Of a stretch of DNA of 64,000 nucleotides, positions 35,155 to 43,922 are shown piece after piece. The translations under genes were made by a program, and so were the position numbers. The stretch comes from Rubrivivax sp. (GTDB taxonomy: Bacteria; Pseudomonadota; Gammaproteobacteria; Burkholderiales; Burkholderiaceae_C). Location of the stretch: assembly GCA_019635285.1 (NCBI GenBank), contig JAHBZS010000003.1:145096-209095 (forward strand). The letters are read 5' to 3'. How positions within the stretch are numbered: the stretch's first letter is position 1; the number at the start of each line of letters is the position of its first letter. The notes below the pieces were generated by a model. The model was not told where the DNA came from and searched no databases. It saw only the letters and a list, made by a program, of their open reading frames with translations.

Positions 35155-36552
35155 TCAGGCCAGCGCCTCCTGCAGGCTGGGCTCGTCCTGGCCCAGTGCC
35201 TGGCGGATGTGCGCGATCAGCTGGTCCTCGGGATAGGGCTTGCCCAGCAGCACGCTCACGCCGCAGGCGTCGGCCTGCTCGCGGTGGCGGTCGTCGGCGG
35301 CGGTGATCATGATCACCGGCAGCTGCGCGGTGCGCGGGTCGGCGCGGATGTGCCGCGTCAGCTCGAAGCCGTCCATGCCCGGCATCTCCACGTCGGTGAT
35401 GACCAGGTCCGGCAGGCCGTCCTGCAGCTGCTGCGCGGCGTCCAGGCCGTCGCCGGCGTAGCTGACCTGGTACTGGTGCTGCGCCAGTAGCCGGCCGGTC
35501 TTGATGCGCACCACCTTGGAGTCGTCGACCACCAGCACGCGCGTCTGCGCCGGGCTCTTGGCCGCGAGCTGACGCTCCAGCACCAGGCGCGCGGCCTCTT
35601 CCTCCTCGAGGCGTTGCGCTTCGGCACGCTGCGCAGCATCGCGCTCGGCCTGCAGGCGCCGGCGTTCGGCTTCGGCCTGGGCCGCGGCAAGGCGCTGCGC
35701 TTCCTGGCGCGCGGCTTCGGCACGTGCGGCGGCTTCTACGCGTTCGGCCTCTGCTCGTTCGGCCTCGGCGCGCTCCGCTTCTGCCCGTTCGGCAGCTTCC
35801 ACCCGCTCGGCCTCGGCACGTTCTTCTTCCAGGCGTGCGGCTTCGATGCGTGCGGCCTCCGCGCGTTCGGCTTCCACCCGTGCCGCCGCTTCGCGCTCGG
35901 CTTGGGCGCGGGCCGCGGCAGCCTGTGCCTCTTCGTGGCGCGCGGCTGCGGCGCGTTCAGCCTCGGCACGCTCAGCTTCGGCACGTTCAGCCTCCGCCCG
36001 CGCCGCGGCTTCGCGCTCGGCTTGCAGGCGCTGCTGTTCCGCTTGGGCGTGTGCCGCCGCGGCGCGTTCTTCTTCGAGACGCGCGGCTGCGGCGCGCTCG
36101 GCTTCGGCCCGCTCGGCTTCGGCGCGCTCCGCGCTCTCGCGCTCTGCCTCGGCCTCGGCCTCCGCCTGGGCCGCGTCGGCACGCTCTGCCTCCAGGCGCG
36201 CGGCGTCGGCGCCTTCGGCTTCAGCCTGTTGCGCCGCCTCGAACTCGGCCAGCAGGCGTTGCTGCTCGGCTTGCCACGCCGCCTCGCGCTCGGCCTCGGC
36301 ACGCGCCGCCTCGGCGCGCTGCGCTTCCAGGCGCTCGGCCTGCGCGCGCTCGGCGGCGGCGGCGTGTTCGGCCGCCACGCGGGCTTCGTCGACCTGCAGG
36401 TCCGGCCCCCGGGACACCGGGGCGGCCGTGGCCGGCCCGGTCGGCATGGCCTCCTGTTCTTCGCGCCGGCGGGCGCGGCGCCGCCGCAGCGCCTGCCAAC
36501 CGGACGCGCCTATGGCCGTGAGGGCCAGCAACCAAGGTAACAGATCACCCAT
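35155..36552 (-). CDS. Membrane-anchored coiled-coil response regulator
   Basis: The product is 465 residues. Residues about 4-20 are one transmembrane helix (LLPWLLALTAIGASGW), then a basic RRRRARRREE stop-transfer. Residues about 60-335 are an almost pure Ala/Glu/Arg heptad-like coiled coil built from repeats such as AEAERAEAERAA. Residues about 340-460 are a complete receiver domain with VLVVDDSK, phospho-acceptor Asp near 387 in ITDVEMPGMDGFEL, and the conserved Lys in GKPYPEDQ. There is no output domain. ATG 36552 is preferred to an upstream start because it directly precedes the helix. No partner kinase is encoded nearby. The opposite-strand Gly/Phe/Leu ORFs are shadows of the repeat. 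Confidence 0.85.
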   Translation of the reverse strand: MGDLLPWLLALTAIGASGWQALRRRRARRREEQEAMPTGPATAAPVSRGPDLQVDEARVAAEHAAAAERAQAERLEAQRAEAARAEAEREAAWQAEQQRLLAEFEAAQQAEAEGADAARLEAERADAAQAEAEAEAERESAERAEAERAEAERAAAARLEEERAAAAHAQAEQQRLQAEREAAARAEAERAEAERAEAERAAAARHEEAQAAAARAQAEREAAARVEAERAEAARIEAARLEEERAEAERVEAAERAEAERAEAERAEAERVEAAARAEAARQEAQRLAAAQAEAERRRLQAERDAAQRAEAQRLEEEEAARLVLERQLAAKSPAQTRVLVVDDSKVVRIKTGRLLAQHQYQVSYAGDGLDAAQQLQDGLPDLVITDVEMPGMDGFELTRHIRADPRTAQLPVIMITAADDRHREQADACGVSVLLGKPYPEDQLIAHIRQALGQDEPSLQEALA

Positions 36553-36768
36553 GAGCGGAATTCCGGCGCCAAACCAAGGGCCAGCATAGGCGCGAAGCCG
36601 CCTGGGCGGCCGCACGGCGGCGGCGCCAAGCGCTCAAATTCCTCGAAGTCGGCGACTGCGTGGCGGCTCGGACGCCCCCCAAGGTGCCACCGCGACGTGA
36701 CGCGCCGTTCATGCAGAATGCGCACGCACCGCGGCCCCGCGCCCCGAAAACACCGACGGAGACATCGC

Positions 36769-38073
36769 GTGATCCTGGATCTCATCCCCGAATCGACCCG
36801 GGCCGCCGGCCTGGAAGTGCTGATGAAGGGCGCCGGCAAGCTGACGCGCTTCATTCCCATTCCACAGCCCACGCTGCTCGTCGGCCCCGGCGCCAGCGCC
36901 CGGCTGGGGCAGGCGATCGCCGGCTTCGGCCACGCCAGGATCCTCATCGTCACCGACGCGGTGATCGCCAAGCTCGGCCTGCTCAAGCCGCTGACCGACG
37001 CGCTGACGGCCGGCGGCGCACAGCACGTGGTGTTCGACGAGATCACGCCGGATGCGCCGATCCCGCTGGTCGAGCGCGGCGTGGACTTCTACCGCCAGCA
37101 CGACTGCGACGCCATCGTCGCCTTCGGCGGCGGCTCGTCGATGGATGCGTCCAAGGCCATCGCCGCGGCCATCGCCAACCCGAACAAGACCTTGCGCGAA
37201 CTGGCCGGCTACCTGAAGTCGCGGCTCAACAACCCGGTGCGCATCTATGCGGTGCCCACCACCGCCGGCACCGGCTCCGAGGTGACGGTGGCAGCGGTCA
37301 TCGCCGATCCCGAGCAGCAGGCCAAGCTGGTGATCATCGACCCGCGCCTGGTGCCGAAGATGGCGGCGCTGGACCCGTCGCTGATGACCGGGCTGCCGCC
37401 GCACATCACCGCGGCCACCGGCATCGACGCGCTGACGCATGCCATCGAATCCTTCGTCGGCCGCTGGACCACGCCCTATTCCGACGGCATGGCGCTGTCG
37501 GCGGTGGGCCTGATCTTCGAGAACCTGCCCATCGCCTACCGCGACGGCAAGAACCTGGCGGCGCGCGAGAAGATGTCGCTGGCCTCCACCTACGCGGGCT
37601 TCGCCTTCACGCGCGCCAACGTCGGCTACGTGCATGCCATCGCCCACCAGTTCGGCGGCCGCTACCACACGCCGCACGGCCTGGCCAACGCCATCCTGCT
37701 GCCGCACGTGCTGCGCTATTCGCTGTCGGCCATCACCGACCGGCTGGCGCTGCTGGCGGTGCGTGCGCGCGTCGGCCACGAAGGCGAAAGCGAGGACGTG
37801 CTGGCGCAGAAGTTCGTCGATGCGGTGCAGCAGCTGAACGACGACCTGGGCATCCCGCGCTACCTGGACGCGCTGCGCGAGCAGGACATTCCCGCGCTGG
37901 CCAAGGCCGCCTGCGCCGAAGGCAACACCTATCCGGTGCCACGCTACATGACGCAGAGCGCCTGCGAGGAGCTGATCCGCCAGGTGCTTGCGCCCACTCA
38001 GCCCGCCAAGTCCGCCCGCCCCGCCCGGCCCGCCGCGCGCAAGCCGCGCGCCGCCCGCAAGTCCAAGGCATGA
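36769..38073 (+). CDS. Iron-containing alcohol dehydrogenase with basic C-terminal tail
   Basis: The product is 434 residues. Classic Fe-ADH features are present: [34 protein letters not shown], and metal ligands in IDALTHAIESF and HAIAHQFGGRYHTPHG. The last 25 or so residues (from AKSARPAR to ARKSKA) are Lys/Arg/Ala/Pro-rich, unlike usual family members, and resemble the tail of the next protein. The start is GTG 36769 after a CGGAGA site. The upstream ORF extension is Arg-rich and probably untranslated. It is followed 23 bases later by the acyl-ACP-reductase-like gene, so the pair may make and reduce an aldehyde. Confidence 0.87.
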   Translation: MILDLIPESTRAAGLEVLMKGAGKLTRFIPIPQPTLLVGPGASARLGQAIAGFGHARILIVTDAVIAKLGLLKPLTDALTAGGAQHVVFDEITPDAPIPLVERGVDFYRQHDCDAIVAFGGGSSMDASKAIAAAIANPNKTLRELAGYLKSRLNNPVRIYAVPTTAGTGSEVTVAAVIADPEQQAKLVIIDPRLVPKMAALDPSLMTGLPPHITAATGIDALTHAIESFVGRWTTPYSDGMALSAVGLIFENLPIAYRDGKNLAAREKMSLASTYAGFAFTRANVGYVHAIAHQFGGRYHTPHGLANAILLPHVLRYSLSAITDRLALLAVRARVGHEGESEDVLAQKFVDAVQQLNDDLGIPRYLDALREQDIPALAKAACAEGNTYPVPRYMTQSACEELIRQVLAPTQPAKSARPARPAARKPRAARKSKA

Positions 38074-38096
38074 CGCCACACCAGGGAGACAAGTCG

Positions 38097-40397
38097 ATGA
38101 AGAAGGTCGTGACGGTGACGCTGGGTGCGTCGAAACAGGATTTCGAGTTCCAGACCGACTTCCTCGGGGAGCGCTTTTCGGTCAAGCGCCTCGGCGCCGA
38201 CGGCGACCACCGCAGGGCCTGGGAGATGCTGCGCCGCCAGCAGGCCCATGCCGACGCCATCGGCCTGGGCGAGACCTCCGACCACTACCAGGTGGGCCTG
38301 CGCACCATCGTCAACCGCGAGACCGAGAAGCTCACCAAGGTGGTGACGCGCGTGCCGGTGACCACCGGCGCCACCTTGCGCCGGCTGCTGCAGGTGCGCG
38401 CGGTGCGCCATGTGCAGAAGGAGCTGGGCAGCTACTTCAACAACAACCGCGTGCTGTTCCTGTCGGGCATGCGCAACTACGACATCGCGGTGGCGCTGTC
38501 GGACTACACCAAGAACCTGAGCTTCGCCGACCCGGTGTTCCAGGCCGGCTCGCCGGTGCTGCTGACCTCGCTGGCGCAGCTGGAGATGTATGCGCGCGGC
38601 AACGAGCTGGTGGCCGGGCAGAAACCGTTCCGGCTGCTGGAGAAGTCGCTGGCCGGGCTGAAGAACATGCGCGTGGCCAACGCCATGACCAAGGCGCACC
38701 TGATCGTCGGCACCTTCAACGAGATCAAGGCCGTCGGCACGGTGGCCAACCTGGAGGGCAAGACGGTCATCACCTCGGCGGTGCACGACGACCAGCTGGC
38801 CTTCTACAAGCAGTGCAAGGTCAACCTGGTGATCGACGTGTCGCCCAACCTGTTCGGCCGCGTGGTCGGCGTGGCCACGCTGGAGGCGATGATCCTGGCC
38901 CACCTGGGGCGCAACGCCAACGAGCTGGCCGACGACGAGTTCGAGGAGATCATCACCGAACTCGACATCACACCCAGGCTTCTGCACCCGACCGGCCAGT
39001 TCCGCAACATCCGGCGCTTTGCCTTCGTGGTGCACCCCTTGAGCCAGGAGTTCATCAAGAAGGGCTTCCCCATCCCCAAGGCCACGCCCAAGCTGGTGAT
39101 GGACAAGGTGGAGCAGCTGGCGGCGTACATCCCGCCGCAGGTGTACTGCAAGATGGAGAACATCGTCTCGCCCACCGGCGCCGAGGCCGAGGGCTGGCTG
39201 ATCTTCGTCGGCGGCACGCCCAAGGAGATGCTGTCGCACAGCCCCGAGTTCACCTACCGCCGGCTGCTCGCCGCGGCGGCGATGGCCGAGAAGATGGGCG
39301 CGCAGCTGATGGGGCTGGGCGCCTTCACCAAGGTGGTCGGCGATGCCGGCGTCACCGTGGCGCGGCGCGCCACGTTGCCCATCACCACCGGCAACAGCTA
39401 TTCGGCGTCGGGCGCGCTGTGGGCCGCCGCCGACGCGATGAAGCGCATGGGCCTGGTGCCGGTGCCGCCCAAGGGCCAGCGCATCGCCGCCAAGACCATG
39501 GTCATCGGCGCGTCGGGCTCGATCGGCTCGGTGAGCGCGCGGCTGCTGGCGATGGCCTTCGACGAGGTGGTCATCGCCGGGCGCGACATGAAGAAGCTCG
39601 ACGAGCTGAAGAAGTCGATCCTGCAGGACACGCCCGACGCCAACGTGGTGTGCTCCACCGACTACGACAGCCTGCTCGGCGACATGGACATGATCGTCAC
39701 CAGCACCTCGGGCGCGGGCAAGAAGATCCTGGACATCACCAAGGTCAAGCCCGGCTGCGTCATCACCGACGTGGCGCGCCCGCTGGACCTGCCGCCCGAA
39801 GAGGTGGCCAAGCGGCCGGACGTGCTGGTCATCGAATCGGGCGAGATCGAGTTGCCGACGCCCGTCAAGGGCATGAAGAGCATCGGCCTGCCGAAGAATG
39901 TGATCTACGCCTGCCTGGCCGAGACCATCGTGCTGGCGCTGGAAGGCCGCTTCGAGGTCTTCACCATCGGTCGCGACACCGAATGGGAGAAGGTCAAGGA
40001 GATCTACAAGCTGGGCCTGAAACACGGCATGAAGCTGTCGGCCATCTCCGGCGTCAAGGGCGTCTACAGCGACGAGGACATCGCCAAGGTGGTGGCGCTG
40101 GCGAAGAAGGCGCGGCTCACCTGGAAGGGCGGCACGGCCGCCGCCAAGCCGGCCCGCGCGCCGGCCCGCAAGCGCGCCGCGGCGCCGACCACGAAGCCCA
40201 CCGCGGCGAAACCCACGGCCACGAAGGCCGCCCCGAAGGCCGCCACGAAGAAGGCCGCGGTGAAGAAGACGCCGGCCAAGACGCCGGCCAAAGCACCGGC
40301 CAAAGCACCGGCCAAAGCGCCCGCCAAGACGCCCGCCCGAAAGGTCGCACCGAGCAAGGCCGCACCTCGCAAGGCCGCGGCGCGCGCGGCGGCCTGA
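38097..40397 (+). CDS. Acyl-ACP-reductase-like dehydrogenase with extra N-domain and H1-like tail
   Basis: The product is 766 residues. Residues about 305-675 resemble cyanobacterial acyl-ACP reductase: a PPQVYCKMENIVSPTG strand region, MGAQLMGLGAFTKVVG, the dinucleotide site MVIGASGSIGSVSARLL (about 466-482), and VIYACLAETIVLALEG. In the last, Cys at about 606 lines up with the acyl-accepting cysteine of those enzymes. Residues 1-300 are an additional domain I do not recognise. From about 680 the protein is a Lys/Ala/Pro tail with PAKAPAK repeats, as in bacterial histone-H1-like proteins and some phasins. It probably reduces an acyl thioester to an aldehyde with the adjacent Fe-ADH taking it further. 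This is inferred from sequence memory, not a search. Confidence 0.75.
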   Translation: MKKVVTVTLGASKQDFEFQTDFLGERFSVKRLGADGDHRRAWEMLRRQQAHADAIGLGETSDHYQVGLRTIVNRETEKLTKVVTRVPVTTGATLRRLLQVRAVRHVQKELGSYFNNNRVLFLSGMRNYDIAVALSDYTKNLSFADPVFQAGSPVLLTSLAQLEMYARGNELVAGQKPFRLLEKSLAGLKNMRVANAMTKAHLIVGTFNEIKAVGTVANLEGKTVITSAVHDDQLAFYKQCKVNLVIDVSPNLFGRVVGVATLEAMILAHLGRNANELADDEFEEIITELDITPRLLHPTGQFRNIRRFAFVVHPLSQEFIKKGFPIPKATPKLVMDKVEQLAAYIPPQVYCKMENIVSPTGAEAEGWLIFVGGTPKEMLSHSPEFTYRRLLAAAAMAEKMGAQLMGLGAFTKVVGDAGVTVARRATLPITTGNSYSASGALWAAADAMKRMGLVPVPPKGQRIAAKTMVIGASGSIGSVSARLLAMAFDEVVIAGRDMKKLDELKKSILQDTPDANVVCSTDYDSLLGDMDMIVTSTSGAGKKILDITKVKPGCVITDVARPLDLPPEEVAKRPDVLVIESGEIELPTPVKGMKSIGLPKNVIYACLAETIVLALEGRFEVFTIGRDTEWEKVKEIYKLGLKHGMKLSAISGVKGVYSDEDIAKVVALAKKARLTWKGGTAAAKPARAPARKRAAAPTTKPTAAKPTATKAAPKAATKKAAVKKTPAKTPAKAPAKAPAKAPAKTPARKVAPSKAAPRKAAARAAA

Positions 40398-40428
40398 GGC
40401 CTGGCGCGAGCGACCGGGCCCGCGCCGC

Positions 40429-40980
40429 ATGCCACCGATGCCTGCGCGGGTCGTCGCCGTTCACTGCAAGGGCAGCCACGCGTTCTCCAAGGACAGCGCG
40501 CGCCGCATCCAGCTGCTGGCCGGCCAGGGCGTGGCCGGTGACGCGCACTGCGGCGTCACCGTCAAGCACCGCTCGCGCGTTGCCAGAGACCCCACCCAGC
40601 CGAACCTGCGGCAGGTGCACCTGATGCACAGCGAACTGTTCGCCGAGCTGGCGCGCAAGGGCCTGCAGGTCCTTCCCGGCCAGCTGGGCGAGAACATCAC
40701 CACGGCGGGTCTGCCGGTGCTCGACCTGGCGCAGGGCACCGTGCTGCGCATCGGCACGCAGGCCTTGGTGCGCGTCACCGGCTTGCGCAACCCCTGCGCG
40801 CAGATCGAAGCCTTCATGCCCGGCCTGCTGGCTGCCGTGCTCGACCGCACGCCCCAGGGCCAGCGGGTGCGCAAGGCCGGCATCATGGGCATCGTGCTCG
40901 AGTCCGGCACCGTGGACCCGGGCGACGCCATCACCATCGAGCACATCCCTCACCCCGCTGCGCCCTTGCAGCCGGTGTAG
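40429..40980 (+). CDS. MOSC domain protein
   Basis: The product is 183 residues. It shows the MOSC core: a GVAGDAHCG loop, LRQVHLMHSELFAEL, LPGQLGENITTAGL and the conserved cysteine in GLRNPCAQIEAF. MOSC domains carry sulfur or bind the molybdenum cofactor in reductive detoxification. Stand-alone forms are often of unknown substrate (YiiM-like). ATG 40429 and ATG 40438 are both possible. It follows the reductase gene on the same strand with a 31-bp gap. Confidence 0.88.
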   Translation: MPPMPARVVAVHCKGSHAFSKDSARRIQLLAGQGVAGDAHCGVTVKHRSRVARDPTQPNLRQVHLMHSELFAELARKGLQVLPGQLGENITTAGLPVLDLAQGTVLRIGTQALVRVTGLRNPCAQIEAFMPGLLAAVLDRTPQGQRVRKAGIMGIVLESGTVDPGDAITIEHIPHPAAPLQPV

Positions 40981-41110
40981 GCCTTCGGCGACGGGTCGGC
41001 GTACCAGCGCGCGACGCAGCCCACGCGATGGCAGTCGCAACCATGCGCGCTCCGCTCCCCTAGACTGCAGCACGCTGCGAAGACGGCATGCACAACACAG
41101 GGAGACACCG

Positions 41111-41704
41111 ATGGCGTGGATGACGTGGGTGGCCTGGCTGGCCGCCGTGCTGGTGTTTGCGACCTTCTTCATGAAGACCATCGTGCCGCTGCGCACGATG
41201 GCCATCATCAGCAACGTGGCCTTCATCGTCTATGGCCTGCTCGGCCTGGGCATGGACATCTTCGCCAAGGTGGCGCCGATCCTGGTGCTGCATTGCTCGC
41301 TGCTGCCGCTGAACGTGCTGCGGCTGCTGGAGGTGCAGCGGTCGATCCGCGCGGTGCGCTCGATGCAGGGAGAGCAAGGCACCGCGAACTTCCTGACGCC
41401 GTACATGACACGCAGCCGCCACCGCGCAGGCTCGGTGCTGTTCTCGCGTGGCGACCCGGCCGACCGCGTCTACGTGCTGGGCAGCGGCACGGTGCGCATC
41501 GTCGAGTTCGACCGCAAGCTTGCGGCCGGCGACCTGTTCGGCGAGATCGGCGTGTTCAACGACCAGGCCATGCGCACCGGCACCGCCGTGTGCGACGACG
41601 ACTGCGAGCTGTTCAGCGTGCCCAGCGCCAAGATCCTGGAGCTGTTCTACCAGGACCGCCGCTTCGCCTTCCAGATCGCACGAAGCCTGTCGCGCTATGC
41701 CTGA
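41111..41704 (+). CDS. Membrane protein with cyclic-nucleotide-binding domain
   Basis: The product is 197 residues. Three hydrophobic segments (about 7-22, 31-50, 55-72) are followed by a short linker. A cNMP-binding beta-barrel runs from about residue 95 to the end (GSVLFSRGDPADRVYVLGSGTVRIVEF, then AAGDLFGEIGVFN, the phosphate-binding-cassette position). There is no DNA-binding domain, so it is not a Crp-type regulator. It may be a membrane sensor or channel-like regulator. It stands alone, converging on the GGDEF-EAL gene. Confidence 0.8.
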   Translation: MAWMTWVAWLAAVLVFATFFMKTIVPLRTMAIISNVAFIVYGLLGLGMDIFAKVAPILVLHCSLLPLNVLRLLEVQRSIRAVRSMQGEQGTANFLTPYMTRSRHRAGSVLFSRGDPADRVYVLGSGTVRIVEFDRKLAAGDLFGEIGVFNDQAMRTGTAVCDDDCELFSVPSAKILELFYQDRRFAFQIARSLSRYA

Positions 41705-41705
41705 T

Positions 41706-41727
41706 GCCGGCGGCGCATGCCGCCGGC
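41706..41727. terminator. Perfect GC palindrome between convergent genes
   Basis: A 9-bp stem (GCCGGCGGC / GCCGCCGGC) with a GCAT loop lies immediately after the stop of the cNMP-domain gene, about 90 bp from the convergent GGDEF-EAL stop. It is a likely shared transcription barrier, without a T tract. Confidence 0.5.
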
Positions 41728-41816
41728 GGCTCGCGCCGAGACAGGCGAACGCCGCAGTGCGCGGGAAGTGCCGTGCAATGGCTCGCCTGCACGGCGGCCT
41801 GGCGCTTGGCGTGCCG

Positions 41817-43847
41817 CTACAGCGGCATCGGCTGGGTCACCAGGTCCTGCAGCGCCGACGGCCGCGGCGCCGGCCGCTCGGGCGGGGCCTGCACCGCGCC
41901 GCGGTGGTGCAGCGTCTCGGCCGGCGCGGGTCGACCGAGCAGGAAGCCCTGCAGTTCGTCGCAGCCGTAGCGCTGCAGCGCACCCATCTGTGCCGAGGTC
42001 TCCACGCCCTCGGCGTTGACGCGGATCTCCATCGAATGCGCCAGCGTGACGATCGAGCGCACGATCAGCGCCACCTTCGGGTCGCTGCCCAGGCCCTGTG
42101 TGAAGCTGCGGTCGATCTTCACCTTGTCGAAGGGGAAGCGCCACAGGTAGGCCAGGCTCGAGTAGCCGGTGCCGAAGTCGTCCATGGCGATGCGCACGCC
42201 CATGGCCGACAGCGCATGCAGCGTGCGCAGCACCCGCTCGGTGTTGCTCATCAGCAGCGACTCGGTGATCTCCAGCTCCAGGCGCTGCGCCGGCAGGCCG
42301 GATTCATCCAGCGCCGCGGCCACGGTGTTCATCAGCTCGTCGCTGCGGAACTGCGCCGCCGACAAGTTGACCGACACGGCCAGCGCCTGGGGCCAGCCGG
42401 CGGCCTCGCGGCAGGCGCGCTTCAGCACCCAGGCCCCCAGCGGCTCGATCAGGCCGCTCGTCTCGGCCACGCCGATGAAGTCCCCCGGCGGCACGTTGCC
42501 GCGCGTCGGGTGCTTCCAGCGCAGCAGCGCCTCGTAGCCGACCAGCGAAGCGCCATCGGCGTCGTACTGCGGCTGGTAGTGCAGGTCCAGCGTCTCCTGG
42601 GCGATGGCCTCGCGCAGGTCGCGCACCAGGTCGCGCTGCGACTGCAGTTGCTGGTCCAGCGCGGCGTCGTAGAAGCTGAAGCCGCCACGGCCTTCGCTCT
42701 TGGCGCGGTACAGCGCCAGGTCGGCCTTGTGCAGCAGGTCGGGCACCGTGTGGGCGTCGCTGCCGAAGACCGCCGCGCCGACGCTGGCCGCGCAGAGCAC
42801 GCTGCGGCCATGGATCTCGTGCGGCTCGGCCAGCACCTCGACGACACGCTGCGCCAGCCGCGACACGTCGGCCGGGCCGGTGACGGCATCCTGCAGCACC
42901 GCGAACTCGTCGCCCCCCAGCCGGGCGATCGCATCGCCATGGCGCAGCACGCCGCGCAGCCGCTCGGTGACGCGGCGCAGCACGTCGTCGCCGGCGGCAT
43001 GGCCGAAGGCGTCGTTGACCTCCTTGAAGCCGTCCAGGTCGATGCACAGCACGGCGAAGGCGCCGCCGGAGCGGGCATGGCGCCGCACGGCCTGCTCCAG
43101 CGCCTCGCCGAAGCTGGCGCGGTTGAGCGCGCCGCTCAGGATGTCGTGCTGCGCCAGGTAGTGCACACGCGCCTCCACGTGGCGCTGCTCGCGCAGGTGG
43201 CGGATGCCGCGCCAGCCGGCCACCGCCGCCAGCAGCAGCATCAGCACCGCGACAGTCAGCGCCACGCGGCGATAGTCGGCGTGGATGCCGGCCTCGGCGC
43301 GCGTCTGGTCGACGTAGACCTCGATGACGCCGATGACGCGGCCATCGCGCAGCACCGGCACGTAGGCCTCGCTGTACCACGGCGGGCGGTCGGCCTTGCC
43401 GGCGCCGCTCTTCAGCTCGATGAAGTTGCGCCCGCCGAGCACGATGTCCTGCACGTTCTGGTTGCGCGCCCCCTGGTGCTCGGCGATCGACGGGCCCGCC
43501 GCCGCCACGGGGGCGGCACGGTCCAGGTCGTCGGAGACCAGCACCTGGCGCCCGTCGCGGTCGAAGAGCTTGAAGCGGAAGATCTCGCCCACGCGGCGCA
43601 GCCGCCGCAGCTGGTCCAGCGTCTCGCCCTGCGGCGCCTGCCCGCCGAACACGGCCTGCAGCTCGGGCACGGTGGCCGCCACCACCTCGGCGTAGCGCAG
43701 CGCCGTGGCTTCGGCGTCGCCGCGCAGGTGTCGCTCGGCCAGCTGGCTGGTGACTGCGCCGAGCGCCGCCAACGCGGCCAGCAGGCCCAGCAACCACAAC
43801 AGCGCGACGGGCGCTTCGCGGCGCCAGAAGGAGCGTTCGGGATTCAT
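41817..43847 (-). CDS. GGDEF-EAL cyclic-di-GMP protein with periplasmic sensor region
   Basis: The product is 676 residues. A helix at about 15-35 and a second at about 200-220 bracket a periplasmic region of about 165 residues. That region includes PWYSEAYVPVLRDGRVIGVIEVYVDQT, a dCache-like pattern. The GGDEF domain (about 240-395) has an intact LGGDEFAV. The EAL domain (about 405-650) has YEALLRW, the DDFGTGYSSL loop, KIDRSF and NAEGVET, so both synthesis and breakdown of cyclic di-GMP are possible on paper. ATG 43847 is chosen over an in-frame TTG two codons earlier. Confidence 0.93.
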   Translation of the reverse strand: MNPERSFWRREAPVALLWLLGLLAALAALGAVTSQLAERHLRGDAEATALRYAEVVAATVPELQAVFGGQAPQGETLDQLRRLRRVGEIFRFKLFDRDGRQVLVSDDLDRAAPVAAAGPSIAEHQGARNQNVQDIVLGGRNFIELKSGAGKADRPPWYSEAYVPVLRDGRVIGVIEVYVDQTRAEAGIHADYRRVALTVAVLMLLLAAVAGWRGIRHLREQRHVEARVHYLAQHDILSGALNRASFGEALEQAVRRHARSGGAFAVLCIDLDGFKEVNDAFGHAAGDDVLRRVTERLRGVLRHGDAIARLGGDEFAVLQDAVTGPADVSRLAQRVVEVLAEPHEIHGRSVLCAASVGAAVFGSDAHTVPDLLHKADLALYRAKSEGRGGFSFYDAALDQQLQSQRDLVRDLREAIAQETLDLHYQPQYDADGASLVGYEALLRWKHPTRGNVPPGDFIGVAETSGLIEPLGAWVLKRACREAAGWPQALAVSVNLSAAQFRSDELMNTVAAALDESGLPAQRLELEITESLLMSNTERVLRTLHALSAMGVRIAMDDFGTGYSSLAYLWRFPFDKVKIDRSFTQGLGSDPKVALIVRSIVTLAHSMEIRVNAEGVETSAQMGALQRYGCDELQGFLLGRPAPAETLHHRGAVQAPPERPAPRPSALQDLVTQPMPL

Positions 43848-43922
43848 CGGCAACGGTCGGATCGCACGGCAGGGACACCGTTGCGCGGTCTTTCGGCCCG
43901 TGCGCGGACGGCTTGAGCGGGA

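Noticed and set aside
35614-36589. Long Gly/Phe/Leu-rich or Ala/Ser-rich plus-strand frames opposite the coiled-coil protein
   Set aside because: They result from reading the Ala/Glu repeat DNA backwards. All frames stay open because the repeat lacks stops.
40200-40350. Short direct repeats resembling a CRISPR-like or satellite array
   Set aside because: They are in-frame Lys/Ala/Pro codon repeats of the reductase tail, with no unique spacers.
41448-43916. 822-codon plus-strand open frame
   Set aside because: It overlaps the cNMP-domain gene in another frame and lies opposite the complete GGDEF-EAL gene. It has shadow composition.
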